This document shows, one piece after another, positions 39,024 to 48,534 of a stretch of DNA of 64,000 nt (positions are counted from its first letter, which is position 1; each line of letters starts with the position of its first letter). The translations under genes were made by a program, and so were the position numbers. The notes beneath the pieces are model-generated. The model saw only the letters and a list, made by a program, of their open reading frames with translations. It had not been told where the DNA came from and made no database searches. The stretch is from contig NZ_LR732469.1 in NCBI RefSeq assembly GCF_902506425.1, positions 1,367,001 to 1,431,000 of the forward strand, read 5' to 3'. The DNA is from Novosphingobium sp. 9U (GTDB lineage: Bacteria > Pseudomonadota > Alphaproteobacteria > Sphingomonadales > Sphingomonadaceae).

Positions 39024-39446
39024 TCAGTTGAGCATCATGTCCTGCGATTGGATGTTATAGCCGGCCAGCCGCGGGCGCTGGTCGGCCTGCTTGGTGAATA
39101 GCAATTGCTCGGTGCCGGTCCCGCGCTCGAACGTCGTCTCCATTGTCACGGTCAGGAAGGTGCCGGAGGTGCTCGCATTGGCGTTCCAGCCGACCTGCTT
39201 GCTTGCCTTGACCTTGCCCAGCTTGGCATGAACTGCGGCGATCAGACGATTGAACTGCGCGCGCGGCGTGGCGCTGCGGAACTGCGGATCGGCATCGTCC
39301 CAGATGCGCTGGGCATCCCCATGGTCCAGCGCCTGGTGAAAGCGGCCGACCTCGCGTGAAGCGTCTTCGAAGCCCTGCTTCATCCCGCAACCGGCAAGCA
39401 TTGCCACGGCCGCCACAGGCATGAGATAGCGCGCAATCCGGTTCAT
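39024..39446 (-). CDS. DUF4019-like lipoprotein
   Basis: 140 residues. The signal IARYLMPVAAVAMLAGC has a clear lipobox at Cys20. The mature part (about 30-135), with FHQALDHGDAQRIWDDA and RAQFNRLIAAVHAKLG, resembles DUF4019. It is likely anchored in the outer or inner membrane and exposed to the periplasm. It is divergent from trpF with 48 bases between. Function unknown. Confidence 0.65.
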   Translation of the reverse strand: MNRIARYLMPVAAVAMLAGCGMKQGFEDASREVGRFHQALDHGDAQRIWDDADPQFRSATPRAQFNRLIAAVHAKLGKVKASKQVGWNANASTSGTFLTVTMETTFERGTGTEQLLFTKQADQRPRLAGYNIQSQDMMLN

Positions 39447-39494
39447 CTGCGTCCTCGATCTGTCGGGACGCGAAGTTTAGGCGCTTGTCCCGAT

Positions 39495-40136
39495 ATGCCA
39501 ACAGCGGCGATCAAGATCTGTGGCATCAGCACTCCCGCCACGCTCGATGCGGCGATCCGCGCACGCGCCGATCACGTGGGCTTCGTGTTCTTCGCGCGCA
39601 GTCCACGCTTTGTGGCGCCCCCAGATGCCGCAAGCCTGGGCGCACGAGCCGAGGGGCGGATCGGTAAAGTTGGCTTGTTCGTCGATGCGGATGATGCTCT
39701 GCTTGCAGAAGCCGTCAGCGCGGCCGGTCTGACCGCCCTGCAGCTCCACGGTTCCGAGACGCCGGAGCGAGCGGCGCAACTGAGGACGCGCTTCGGTCTG
39801 CCGGTGTGGAAGGCTCTGTCCGTCACCACGGCCGAGGATGTCGCGCGGGCGAACGCCTACGCCGGCGCCGCCGACCTCGTGCTGTTCGATGCGAAGACCC
39901 CGGCGGGCACCCTGCCCGGCGGCATGGGGCTGAGTTTCGACTGGTCGCTGGTAGCGGGATGGAAGGGCCCGCTGGCCTGGGGCCTCGCTGGTGGCCTCAC
40001 GCCAGGCAACGTCGCCGAAGCCGTGCGCCTGACCGGCGCGCCACTGGTGGACACCTCTTCCGGCGTCGAGAGCGCGCCGGGCGTAAAGGATGAGGGCCTG
40101 ATTGCGGCGTTCTGCTCGGCCGTTCGCGCAGGTTGA
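39495..40136 (+). CDS. trpF: Phosphoribosylanthranilate isomerase
   Basis: 213 residues, a TIM barrel. IKICGISTPATLDAAI at the start contains the catalytic Cys, and LQLHGSETPERAAQLR and DTSSGVESAPGVKD are family signatures. It catalyses the third step of tryptophan synthesis. A hairpin terminator follows the stop, so trpF is not cotranscribed with trpB here. Confidence 0.93.
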   Translation: MPTAAIKICGISTPATLDAAIRARADHVGFVFFARSPRFVAPPDAASLGARAEGRIGKVGLFVDADDALLAEAVSAAGLTALQLHGSETPERAAQLRTRFGLPVWKALSVTTAEDVARANAYAGAADLVLFDAKTPAGTLPGGMGLSFDWSLVAGWKGPLAWGLAGGLTPGNVAEAVRLTGAPLVDTSSGVESAPGVKDEGLIAAFCSAVRAG

Positions 40137-40142
40137 ACGGAA

Positions 40143-40168
40143 AAGGGCGGTCCTGGTAGACCGCCCTT
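40143..40168. terminator. Bidirectional hairpin terminator between trpF and the barrel gene
   Basis: AAGGGCGGTC (40143-40152) and GACCGCCCTT (40159-40168) form a 10-bp stem with a 6-base loop between two convergent genes. On the minus strand it is followed by TTTTCC. Confidence 0.75.
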
Positions 40169-40189
40169 CCGTATGCTCCTGATCCCCGA

Positions 40190-40672
40190 TCAGAAGCGCA
40201 TGCCGAGGCCTGCAACCACGGCATTGTAGTCGGGCAGATCGTCGCCAACGAAAAAGTGGCGGTACTCGACCTTGCCGTAAAGCTTTCCAAACGCGTGCTG
40301 GTAGCCGGCGCCGAGGCTGACCGACTCCTCGCAATAACGGCAGGGCTTTGTCTGGTACGCCGCTGCCGCATAGAGCTTGCCGTTCTCGCCCAGCTTCATG
40401 CCGGCACGACCGCCGAGGCCAAATAAAAAGCGAGTGTCGTCGGTCAGGATCTTGTCGGCCGAGACTTCGGCCCCAACGAAGCCGGAGCCGCCGAGATCGA
40501 AATCGTAGCCGGCAGCGACGCCGGCGATCGCTTCGCTGTCGCCGGCGGCCCAGACCACGCCGCCCCGTGCTTCGATGCGAGCCTCGTTGGCAAGCGCCGG
40601 AGCGCTCAGCACCGCGCACGAGCCCAAGGTCGCCGCGGCGATCGCCACGGCGCGGATGATTTGCGTCTTCAT
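40190..40672 (-). CDS. Outer-membrane beta-barrel protein
   Basis: 160 residues from ATG 40672. A signal peptide ends after APALA (about residue 28). Alternating strands follow, and the C-terminus ends in F (GLGMRF), as outer-membrane barrels do. A CRYCEE segment in the middle could form a disulfide or bind metal. Function not known; it resembles small porin-like or OmpW/Opa-type barrels. Confidence 0.7.
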   Translation of the reverse strand: MKTQIIRAVAIAAATLGSCAVLSAPALANEARIEARGGVVWAAGDSEAIAGVAAGYDFDLGGSGFVGAEVSADKILTDDTRFLFGLGGRAGMKLGENGKLYAAAAYQTKPCRYCEESVSLGAGYQHAFGKLYGKVEYRHFFVGDDLPDYNAVVAGLGMRF

Positions 40673-40893
40673 TACAGTAATTCCCTGTCTATTCTGTTTG
40701 TTAGGCCGAGCGGCCATCACTCCCGTTTGGGTGGAGCGCTGCTACGGCTGAGCAAAATTGGGCACAAGTGACGCTCGTCGCAGACGAAGCGCTTGGTCAT
40801 CGCCGGTCAGCCGTTCGTCGAAAACGAGCACTCGCCCACGCACTTCAGGGCCGTGGACAGCCCGGGCGCATTGGCTTAGGCGCTGGAGCCACG

Positions 40894-42138
40894 ATGACCC
40901 TACACACTCCGCAAGCCAACAGCTTCCGCAACCAGCCCGACGAGCAAGGCCACTTCGGCAAGTTCGGCGGCCGCTACGTCGCCGAAACGCTGATGCCGCT
41001 GATCCTCGACCTGGAAAAGGAATACCGCGCGGCGAAGGCCGACCCGGCGTTCCAGGCCGAGTTCGACGATCTGCTGGAACACTTCGTCGGCCGTCCGAGC
41101 CCGCTCTACTATGCGCCGCGCATGACCGAGCACTACCGCGCACTCGCGCCGGACGGAAAAGGGCCGAAGATCTACTTCAAGCGGGAGGAGCTGAACCACA
41201 CCGGCGCGCACAAGATCAACAATTGCGTCGGCCAGATCCTGCTCGCGATCCGCATGGGCAAGACCCGCATCATCGCCGAGACCGGCGCGGGGCAGCATGG
41301 CGTCGCCACCGCCACCGTCGCCGCGCGCTTCGGCCTGCCCTGCACGATCTTCATGGGCGCCAAAGACGTCGAGCGGCAGAAGCCCAACGTGTTCCGCATG
41401 AAGCTGCTCGGCGCCGAAGTCCGCCCGGTAACGAGCGGCGCGGAGACGCTGAAGGACGCCATGAACGATGCGCTGCGCGACTGGGTCGCCAACGTGCACG
41501 ACACCTTCTACATCATCGGGACCGCCGCCGGCCCCCACCCCTACCCCGAGCTGGTCCGCGACTTCCAGAGCGTGATCGGCACCGAAACGCGCGCGCAGAT
41601 GCTGAAGGCGGAGGGCCGCCTGCCTGACATGCTGCTGGCGGCCGTAGGCGGCGGATCAAACGCGATCGGCATGTTCCACCCGTTCCTCGACGATCCCGAG
41701 GTCGGCATGATCGGTATCGAAGCTGCGGGCCATGGTATCGAGAGCGGCCAACACGCCGCCAGCCTGATGGGCGGCAAACCCGGCATCCTCCACGGCAATC
41801 GCACGTACCTGCTGCAGGACGAGGATGGTCAGATTACCGAGGCACACTCGATCAGCGCCGGCCTCGACTATCCCGGCCTCGGCCCCGAGCACTCCTGGCT
41901 GCACGAAAGCGGCCGGGTGAAGTACGTGCCGATCACAGATACCGAGGCGCTCGAGGCGTTCCAGCTGTGCTGCAAGCTGGAGGGTATCATCCCGGCGCTG
42001 GAAAGCGCGCATGCGCTCGCCGCTTTGCCCGAGGTGACCGCGCAGATGGGCGAGGACCAACTGCTCGTCGTCAACGTCTCGGGCCGCGGCGACAAGGACA
42101 TCTTCACCGTCGCGGAGCACTTGGGAGTCGAGATGTGA
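40894..42138 (+). CDS. trpB: Tryptophan synthase beta subunit
   Basis: 414 residues from ATG 40894. [12 protein letters not shown] holds the PLP lysine, and GGGSNAIG is the phosphate-binding loop. It condenses indole with serine to form tryptophan and works as an alpha2-beta2 complex with TrpA. The start 40894 is chosen because the [13 protein letters not shown] region follows at the usual distance; a longer frame from 40768 lacks similarity. It overlaps the next gene by 4 bases. Confidence 0.95.
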   Translation: MTLHTPQANSFRNQPDEQGHFGKFGGRYVAETLMPLILDLEKEYRAAKADPAFQAEFDDLLEHFVGRPSPLYYAPRMTEHYRALAPDGKGPKIYFKREELNHTGAHKINNCVGQILLAIRMGKTRIIAETGAGQHGVATATVAARFGLPCTIFMGAKDVERQKPNVFRMKLLGAEVRPVTSGAETLKDAMNDALRDWVANVHDTFYIIGTAAGPHPYPELVRDFQSVIGTETRAQMLKAEGRLPDMLLAAVGGGSNAIGMFHPFLDDPEVGMIGIEAAGHGIESGQHAASLMGGKPGILHGNRTYLLQDEDGQITEAHSISAGLDYPGLGPEHSWLHESGRVKYVPITDTEALEAFQLCCKLEGIIPALESAHALAALPEVTAQMGEDQLLVVNVSGRGDKDIFTVAEHLGVEM

Positions 42139-42374
42139 GTGGAGGGCGCGTCGATCGTCTCAAACTCGGCAGCATCGCAGCCGTGATCGTCGCGATCGTG
42201 CTGGCGCTCCTCTCCAGGCCTGGTGAGCAGGCGCTGACCAGCGACCCGCGCACTGCCATTTGCGGCGCCGACTGCTTTCCCGTCTCCCATCCCTGGCTGC
42301 TGATCCTGGCAGCCGTCCTAGCCATCGCCGGCCTCATCGGCTTGCGCAAGGCTTACAAGAGCACAGGCCGATGA
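42135..42374 (+). CDS. Small two-helix membrane protein between trpB and trpA
   Basis: 79 residues from GTG 42135. Membrane helices at about residues 11-27 and 53-70 are separated by a loop with two Cys (AICGADCFP). It overlaps the trpB stop and the trpA start by 4 bases each (GTGA and ATGA), so its translation is coupled to both. No known family. A membrane protein inside the tryptophan synthase gene pair is unusual. Confidence 0.65.
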   Translation: MSGGRVDRLKLGSIAAVIVAIVLALLSRPGEQALTSDPRTAICGADCFPVSHPWLLILAAVLAIAGLIGLRKAYKSTGR

Positions 42375-43156
42375 CCCGTTTTGCCGCCGCTTTCGCCAAG
42401 GGCCCTGCGCTCGTCTGCTTCATCACCGCAGGTGACGGTGACACCACCGCCAACCTCGACGCGCTGGTCGCGGGCGGAGCCGACGTGATCGAGCTGGGCA
42501 TGCCGTTCACCGATCCCATGGCGGACGGCCCGGCGATCCAGCAGGCCAACATCCGCAGCCTGGCCGCTGGCACGCGCACCGCCGACATCTTCCGCATCGC
42601 CACCGAATTTCGGGCACGCCACCCGCATGTGCCGCTGGTCCTGATGGGCTACTCGAACCCGATGACGATCCGCGGCCCCGAGTGGTTCGCCGCCGAGTGC
42701 GGCAAGGCCGGTGTCGACGGCGTCATCTGCGTCGACATCCCGCCCGAGGAAGACGCGGACCTTGGCCCCGCCCTGCGCGAAGCTGGCGTTTCGCTGATCC
42801 GCCTTGCGACGCCGACCACCGATACCGCGCGCCTGCCAGCCGTGTTGGAAGGATCGTCCGGGTTCCTCTACTACGTCTCGGTCGCCGGCATCACCGGCAC
42901 GCAAGCGGCGGCGCAAGCCTCGATCGACGAAGCCGTAGCGCGCATCAAGGCGGCCAGCAGCATCCCGGTCGCAGTCGGCTTCGGCGTACGCACGCCCGAG
43001 CAGGCCGGCCAGATCGCACGCGTGGCCGACGGCGTCGTCGTCGGCTCGGCGCTGGTCGACCTCGTCAAACAGCACGGCCCCGATGCTCCCGAGGTGATCC
43101 GCCGTTACACCGCGTCGCTGGCCGAGGCGGTCCACAAGGCGCGCGAGATTGCCTGA
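42371..43156 (+). CDS. trpA: Tryptophan synthase alpha subunit
   Basis: 261 residues. VIELGMPFTDPMADGP holds the catalytic Glu and the PFSDP-type signature (Thr in place of Ser). GSALVDLV at the end is the phosphate site. It cleaves indole-glycerol phosphate and passes indole to TrpB. The start overlaps the small membrane protein stop. folC follows after 6 bases. Confidence 0.95.
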   Translation: MTRFAAAFAKGPALVCFITAGDGDTTANLDALVAGGADVIELGMPFTDPMADGPAIQQANIRSLAAGTRTADIFRIATEFRARHPHVPLVLMGYSNPMTIRGPEWFAAECGKAGVDGVICVDIPPEEDADLGPALREAGVSLIRLATPTTDTARLPAVLEGSSGFLYYVSVAGITGTQAAAQASIDEAVARIKAASSIPVAVGFGVRTPEQAGQIARVADGVVVGSALVDLVKQHGPDAPEVIRRYTASLAEAVHKAREIA

Positions 43157-43162
43157 GACTAC

Positions 43163-44458
43163 GTGAAGGACTTCGCTTCTTCCGATTCGCCCGAAGTCCA
43201 GCGCCAGCTCTATCGGCTTGCTGCGCTCTCGCTCCCGCAAGGCCGCTTCGGGCTGGAGACGATCACCACCCTGCTCGCCAGGCTGGATGACCCGCAGACG
43301 CGTATCCCGCCGGCCTTCCACGTCGCGGGCACCAACGGCAAGGGTTCGACCTGCGCCTTCCTGCGCGCGATGCTGGAGGCCGAAGGCCTTCGCGTCCACA
43401 CCGCCACCAAGCCCCACCTTGTGCGCTATAACGAGCGCATCCGATTGGCTGGCGAGCTTATCTCCGACCAACTGCTCGCAAAGTTGCTGGCGGAAGTGCT
43501 CGACACATCGGAGGACCTCGGCCCCAGCTTCTTCGAGGTGACGACAGCCGCCATGTTCCTGGCGTTCGCGCGCGAACCGGCGGATGCCTGTGTGATCGAG
43601 ACGGGTCTTGGCGGGCGCTTCGATGCCACCAACGTCCTGCCGCACCCCGCCGCCGTCGGCATCGCCACGCTCGGTATCGATCACGAAGCGTTCCTGCTGC
43701 GACCCGAGGAAGGCACGCCCGACGAACCGCTGTCTCGCATCGCCTTCGAGAAGGCGGGGATTATCCGCCCTGGCTCGCCGGCCTGCACCCTCGTCTACCC
43801 CGAAGGCCCGACGCTGGAGATCGAGCGCGCCGCGCTCGCCGCAGGCGCCCCGTTGCACATGCGCGGCCACGATTGGGACGCTACCTTCGTGGACGTGATC
43901 GAGTACAGCGACCGGCACGGGGCGCTCACTTTGCCGGCGCCGCGGCTCTCCGGATCGCACCAGGCCGATAACGCGGCGCTTGCAGTCGCCATGCTGCGCC
44001 ACCAGGATCGCGTAACTGTCTCGCCCGAGGCGCTGGCGCGCGGGATCGAGGAGGCAAGCTGGCCGGCGCGGTTGCAGCTATTGGCCGCCGGTCCTCTGAC
44101 GGCTCACGCGCACGGCCGTGAGGTTTGGCTGGATGGGGGACATAACGCCGATGCCGGCCAGGCAATCGCGCGGCACTTCGCGGGTAGGCGGTTGCACCTG
44201 ATCGTCGGCATGCTCGCCAATAAGGACCCGCAGGCGATCGTCGCGCCGATCGCGCCATGGCTGGCAAGCATCCATGCCGTCCCGGTGCCCGGCCAGGACT
44301 GCCACCCGGCGCCAGCCTTCGCTCCTGGCGCCCGCGACGCCATGAGCGTTCGCGAGGCTCTCGCCGGATTGCCGGACGATGGCTTGCCAGTGCTGATCGC
44401 CGGCTCGCTCTACCTGGCAGGCAACGTTCTACGCGAGAACGATCAAGCGCCTACCTGA
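43163..44458 (+). CDS. folC: Folylpolyglutamate / dihydrofolate synthase
   Basis: 431 residues from GTG 43163. FHVAGTNGKGSTCAFL (about residues 53-68) is the ATP-binding loop of the Mur-ligase-like fold, and VIETGLGGRFDATN is the second signature. It adds glutamate to folates and makes dihydrofolate. It directly follows trpA. In many alphaproteobacteria accD lies between trpA and folC, but here there are only 6 bases. Confidence 0.92.
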   Translation: MKDFASSDSPEVQRQLYRLAALSLPQGRFGLETITTLLARLDDPQTRIPPAFHVAGTNGKGSTCAFLRAMLEAEGLRVHTATKPHLVRYNERIRLAGELISDQLLAKLLAEVLDTSEDLGPSFFEVTTAAMFLAFAREPADACVIETGLGGRFDATNVLPHPAAVGIATLGIDHEAFLLRPEEGTPDEPLSRIAFEKAGIIRPGSPACTLVYPEGPTLEIERAALAAGAPLHMRGHDWDATFVDVIEYSDRHGALTLPAPRLSGSHQADNAALAVAMLRHQDRVTVSPEALARGIEEASWPARLQLLAAGPLTAHAHGREVWLDGGHNADAGQAIARHFAGRRLHLIVGMLANKDPQAIVAPIAPWLASIHAVPVPGQDCHPAPAFAPGARDAMSVREALAGLPDDGLPVLIAGSLYLAGNVLRENDQAPT

Positions 44459-44567
44459 GGGGGCCGGCTACTTCGCCTGTGAAATGCCGCGGTCCTGCGA
44501 ATCTTGCGCTGACGCTGGGAAGCGGGTCATCTCCGTTCAGGCATTGGGCTACCAAGCCTCACACCGC

Positions 44568-45932
44568 TCAGTCGCGTGCATCGCCCTCGCCGACCTCCCC
44601 CGCCGTGCCCATCGCGGCATCGACGAGGCCCGTGCGCATCATCCACCAGAACAGCACGATGCCGGGCACTGCCACCACGGTCGTAAGCAAGTAGAAGTTC
44701 ACATAACCGAACGTTTCGATCAGCGATCCCGCGGTCGTTCCGGTGAGGAACCGCCCGACGATGCTCGCGCCCGCGGAGATCAGGGCGTACTGCGAGGCCG
44801 TGAACCGCAAGTCGCACAGCGCCGAGAAGTATGCCACGACCACCACTCCCCCATAGCCGCTTGCCACGTTCTCGAAGCCAATCGCGCCAGCCATGCCGAT
44901 GTTGGAATGCCCGGCTGCGGCGAGCGCCGCAAAGCTCAAGTTCGACACGGCCATTAGGATCAGCGCGACTAAGACGGACCGCTTCAGCCCCAACTTCGTG
45001 TACGCGATGCCGCCGATGAAGACACCGATAAGGTAAGCCCAGAAGCCCAGCCCGACGTCGTAGATCGCGATCTCATCATTGCTGAAGCCAAGGTCGTCGA
45101 ACAGCAGGCGGAAGGTCAGGTTCGCCAGCGTGTCGCCGATCTTGTGGACCAGAATGAAGGCTAGCACCAAAATTGCGCCTGCACGGTTGAAGAACTCCAC
45201 AAAGGGGCCGACGATCGAGGCCCAGACTTCGCCCGGGCCGCGTCGTTCCAGCACCACCTGGCGGCGTTCCGGCTCGCCGAGCAGAAGCCCTGTCGCTATG
45301 GCCGGCATCGCGAACATGGCGCAGGCCATATACGCCGACTGCCAGCCGTATCGACCTGCAAGAACTAGGGCCAGTGCACCAGCGCCAGCGGAGCCGACAC
45401 GCCAGCCGTACTGACTCATCCCGGACCCGGTGCCGAGCTGGTATGGCTTGAGCGTCTCGATCCGGTAAGCGTCGATTACAATGTCGAAGCTGGCACCCGC
45501 CGCGCCGACCAGAACGGCCGCGAGCACGACGGCCGGCAAGTCCGATGCGGGATCGGCAAGCGCCAGGTTGATGGTGGCCCCGATCACTAGCAGGCCCGTC
45601 ACCAGTAGCCACGACACACGCTGCCCCAGACGTCCGATCAACGGCAGACGCACGCCATCGATGATCCACGCCCACAGAAACTTCAAGTTGTAGACCAGGA
45701 AAGCCAGCGTGAAGGCCGTGATGGTCGATTTCTGAATGTTGTCTTGTGCCAGTCGGGTTGTCAGCGTTGCGCCGATCATCGCGAACGGAAATCCGGAGGA
45801 CACGCCCAGCGCAAAGGCCGCGAGTGACTCCTTCTCCAGGTACGGCCGGATCGAGCCCCGAACGCCCGTCCGTTCCGTCTCGTCAGCCCTCGTCGCTTCG
45901 GCCACCCACTCGTCCTCCCGCAAAGTACGCAT
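44568..45932 (-). CDS. AmpG-like MFS permease
   Basis: 454 residues with about 12 membrane helices. LGVSSGFPFAMIGATLTTRL and LKFLWAWIIDGVRLP near the start match the AmpG family, which brings cell-wall muropeptides into the cytoplasm for recycling. It is convergent with folC (109-base gap, nothing noted) and divergent from the pseudouridine synthase gene, with 33 bases between starts. Confidence 0.82.
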   Translation of the reverse strand: MRTLREDEWVAEATRADETERTGVRGSIRPYLEKESLAAFALGVSSGFPFAMIGATLTTRLAQDNIQKSTITAFTLAFLVYNLKFLWAWIIDGVRLPLIGRLGQRVSWLLVTGLLVIGATINLALADPASDLPAVVLAAVLVGAAGASFDIVIDAYRIETLKPYQLGTGSGMSQYGWRVGSAGAGALALVLAGRYGWQSAYMACAMFAMPAIATGLLLGEPERRQVVLERRGPGEVWASIVGPFVEFFNRAGAILVLAFILVHKIGDTLANLTFRLLFDDLGFSNDEIAIYDVGLGFWAYLIGVFIGGIAYTKLGLKRSVLVALILMAVSNLSFAALAAAGHSNIGMAGAIGFENVASGYGGVVVVAYFSALCDLRFTASQYALISAGASIVGRFLTGTTAGSLIETFGYVNFYLLTTVVAVPGIVLFWWMMRTGLVDAAMGTAGEVGEGDARD

Positions 45933-45965
45933 GATTAGCGGGCGAGCCAGCGATGGGAAGGCTGG

Positions 45966-46934
45966 ATGATCGCAAGATCAACAGCTATGCGCAAGCGGAT
46001 GTCCCAACCTCCCAGAAAGCCCGGCGGTCGATCCGGCGACAGGCGCGGCCCTCCTCGTGGTGACACGCCCTCGCCGCGCGGACCCTTCGCCCGTCCGCCC
46101 GCGCCGCGCGTGAAGCGGCCCTCCACGGCGAATCCCAATGCGGCGCCCAAGCCGTCCAATCCGCTGCGCCAGGACGGTCAGGAAGGCGAGCGCATCGCCA
46201 AGCTGCTCGCGCGCGCCGGGGTCGCAAGCCGGCGCGAGGTCGAGCGGATGATCGTCGAAGGCCGGGTGAAGATCGGCGACGAAGTGGTCACCACGCCCGC
46301 GATCCTGCTCAAGAACCTGCGCGGCGTCAGCGTCGACGGCAACCCCGTCAAGGCAGCCGAGGCGACGCGGCTCTTCGCGTTCCACAAGCCGGCGGGCCTG
46401 ATCACCGCCGAAAGCGATCCGGCCGGGCGCCCGACGATCTACACCGCGCTGCGTAACGCGCTGCCACCGGGTTCGGGCCGGCTGATGCCCGTCGGCCGCC
46501 TCGACTTCAACACCGAGGGCCTGCTGCTGCTCACCAACGATGGCGAGTTCAAGCGTCAGCTGGAGCTGCCCGCGACCAAGATCCCGCGCACCTATCGCGC
46601 CCGCGCCTTCGGCTTGGTCACTCAGGCGCAGCTGGAGGAACTGATCGAGGGCATCGAGATCGAAGGCATGCGCTACGGCCGCATCGACGCCAACATGGAG
46701 CGCAGTGCCGGGCGCAACCAGTGGATCCAGATGTCGATCACCGAGGGCAAGAACCGCGAGATCCGCCGCGTGCTCGAACATCTCGGGCTGGAAGTCAGCC
46801 GGCTGATCCGCGTCGGCTACGGTCCGTTCGCGCTGGACGAGCTGCCCAAGGGCGCCGCTGTCGAGATCCCGGCCAAGCAGGTCGAGAACTTCCGCAAGTC
46901 GCTCGCCGGTCGCCCGCCAGCACAGCCGAAGTAG
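45966..46934 (+). CDS. rluB: rRNA pseudouridine synthase, RsuA/RluB family
   Basis: 322 residues. An S4 RNA-binding domain (ERIAKLLARAGVASRREVER) follows a basic, Pro-rich N-terminal extension of about 60 residues. GRLDFNTEGLLLLTND holds the catalytic Asp. It should modify 23S rRNA; the family cannot be split into RluB, RluE or RluF with certainty by eye. GGAAGG stands 5 bases before ATG 45966, the chosen start. Confidence 0.85.
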   Translation: MIARSTAMRKRMSQPPRKPGGRSGDRRGPPRGDTPSPRGPFARPPAPRVKRPSTANPNAAPKPSNPLRQDGQEGERIAKLLARAGVASRREVERMIVEGRVKIGDEVVTTPAILLKNLRGVSVDGNPVKAAEATRLFAFHKPAGLITAESDPAGRPTIYTALRNALPPGSGRLMPVGRLDFNTEGLLLLTNDGEFKRQLELPATKIPRTYRARAFGLVTQAQLEELIEGIEIEGMRYGRIDANMERSAGRNQWIQMSITEGKNREIRRVLEHLGLEVSRLIRVGYGPFALDELPKGAAVEIPAKQVENFRKSLAGRPPAQPK

Positions 46935-46945
46935 GGGCACCGCCG

Positions 46946-47494
46946 ATGCGAATCGTCGCCGGTGAATGGCGAGGCCGCCCGCTTGTGGCGCCTGAAGGTG
47001 TGGCGACAAGGCCGACGTCGGACCGCACGCGCGAGACTCTGTTCTCGATGCTGATGAGCCGGCTCGGATCGTTCGAGGGCCTGCGCGTAGCCGATCTGTT
47101 CGCCGGATCTGGGGCGCTCGGTCTCGAGGCCCTGTCGCGCGGGGCCGCGCACTGCATGTTCGTCGAACAGGACCCGGCGGCGATCCGCGCCTTGCGTAAG
47201 AACATCACCAACTTGCGCGCGCAGGAGCAATGCGACGTGCGGGCCACATCGGTCATGGCGATGGGAGCTCTGCGCGGCGAGCCGCTGGACCTGGTCCTCC
47301 TCGACCCGCCTTATCAGACGGGAGCGGGTTCGGTGGCCATCGACAAGCTGACGCGTCTGGGCTGGATCGCACCTTCGGCTTGGGTCAGCCTGGAGACCAG
47401 CCACAAGGAGGACGTGAGCGTAAAGGGCTACGAGGTCGAGGCGACGCGCGATGTCGGCAAGGCGCGGCTGCACTTGCTGCGCGCGGCGGGGTGA
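46946..47494 (+). CDS. rsmD: 16S rRNA (guanine966-N2)-methyltransferase
   Basis: 182 residues. GEWRGRPLVAPEG and RPTSDRTRETLFSML at the start are RsmD hallmarks; VADLFAGSGALGLEALSRG is the AdoMet loop and LLDPPY the catalytic motif. It methylates G966 of 16S rRNA. It begins 11 bases after the pseudouridine synthase gene and is in its operon. Confidence 0.93.
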   Translation: MRIVAGEWRGRPLVAPEGVATRPTSDRTRETLFSMLMSRLGSFEGLRVADLFAGSGALGLEALSRGAAHCMFVEQDPAAIRALRKNITNLRAQEQCDVRATSVMAMGALRGEPLDLVLLDPPYQTGAGSVAIDKLTRLGWIAPSAWVSLETSHKEDVSVKGYEVEATRDVGKARLHLLRAAG

Positions 47495-47560
47495 GCCGAA
47501 CCGGCAGACCGGGAAAGCCCTGCCCTGCACCCAGGTTCTTGCCCCGACACCGCCTAGCTT

Positions 47561-47640
47561 GAGCTTGTCGAAGGCTGCCAGCTGGCTCCGGGTTCAAATA
47601 AACCCAAACGCGACGGCGACCGGCGCAATTCGACAAGCTC
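47561..47640. repeat. Dispersed inverted repeat GAGCTTGTCGAA ... TTCGACAAGCTC
   Basis: Twelve-base arms at 47561-47572 and 47629-47640, with a small GGGTT...AACCC hairpin between. A related element is at 59529-59607. Such CTTCGACA/TGTCGAAG repeats are common in sphingomonad genomes. It lies after rsmD and may end transcription. Confidence 0.6.
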
Positions 47641-47684
47641 AGTGCAAGCGGTGTCTGAGAACGACGGGCCCTTCTGTTTCGCCC

Positions 47685-48422
47685 TCACTTCCCGCCGCGG
47701 TTGCGGCAAGCGTCGGTCACCGTCTTGCTGCAAACCGGATAGCTCTTGCTCATGGCATCGGCAGGCGGCGGCGTCAGGGCACCCTTGTAGGGTCCACCCT
47801 GGTAGCCCTCATCGGCGGGCATGGCCGGCTGCGCCGCCTGATTCGCCGCCTGAGGGTTCGGCACGCCGGCAGTCGGGATGCCTTGTCCCGGAGGGTTCGC
47901 CTGACCGGCCGGCGTGCTCGGCGTCTGCCCGGCCATCTGCTCCTGGATCGACTTCCACGCAGTTGCGCGCTGTTCGGGCGACATCTTGTAGATCTGGCCA
48001 CGCTGGTCGTTGGTCAGCGCCCAATAGCCTTCCTGCTGTTGCGGCGTCAGGGTCCAATAGTAGGTCTGGTAATCGATCGGCCACGCCTCGTAGTCGGTCT
48101 TCCGCTGCGACGGCCAGGTCGCATAGGTGGTCTTCTGCTGCACCGTCATGGCGTAGGGCTTGTTCTTCTGCGCCATGTCGGTGGAGGCGGAGCCCGCCTG
48201 CGCAGAGGGCTTCGCAGTGGTCGTCTCGGTGGTGGTGACGGTCGTCGTACCATCGGGTACCGGGGCCGGCGTGGTCGTGTCGGGTGTCGGTGCCTTGGGC
48301 TCGGGCGAAGTGCTGTCGGCCGGCGGCTGCATGGTCGTGGCGCCGGTATCCTGCGCGAGCAGAACGGACGGCGCGGTGGTCAGCGCGAGGACGGCGGCGC
48401 CGGCCATGAGGAACTTGCGCAT
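47685..48422 (-). CDS. Secreted protein with Tyr/Trp-rich repeats, unknown function
   Basis: 245 residues. A signal peptide (LMAGAAVLALTTAPSVLLA) precedes a Thr/Pro-rich linker (about 25-80). Repeated short units with Y..W (TYATWPSQRK, DYEAWPIDY, YYWTLTPQQQ, YWALTNDQR) span about residues 95-155. The tail is Pro/Ala-rich with two late Cys. No known function; probably periplasmic or surface-linked. Confidence 0.6.
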   Translation of the reverse strand: MRKFLMAGAAVLALTTAPSVLLAQDTGATTMQPPADSTSPEPKAPTPDTTTPAPVPDGTTTVTTTETTTAKPSAQAGSASTDMAQKNKPYAMTVQQKTTYATWPSQRKTDYEAWPIDYQTYYWTLTPQQQEGYWALTNDQRGQIYKMSPEQRATAWKSIQEQMAGQTPSTPAGQANPPGQGIPTAGVPNPQAANQAAQPAMPADEGYQGGPYKGALTPPPADAMSKSYPVCSKTVTDACRNRGGK

Positions 48423-48534
48423 GTCACTCTCCTAACATCGGTTATGTTCGAGCGACGCACGGGCATGCCAAATGTTCCCCGGAGAAATCCGAGCGGCCTT
48501 GCGCTGATGCAGTCCGTTCCCTAGCTGTTCACGG

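Noticed and set aside
42353..44002. 549-codon frame antisense to trpA and folC
   Set aside because: Its openness comes from high-GC codon use on the opposite strand; the sequence is low-complexity Arg/Gly/Asp and matches no family.
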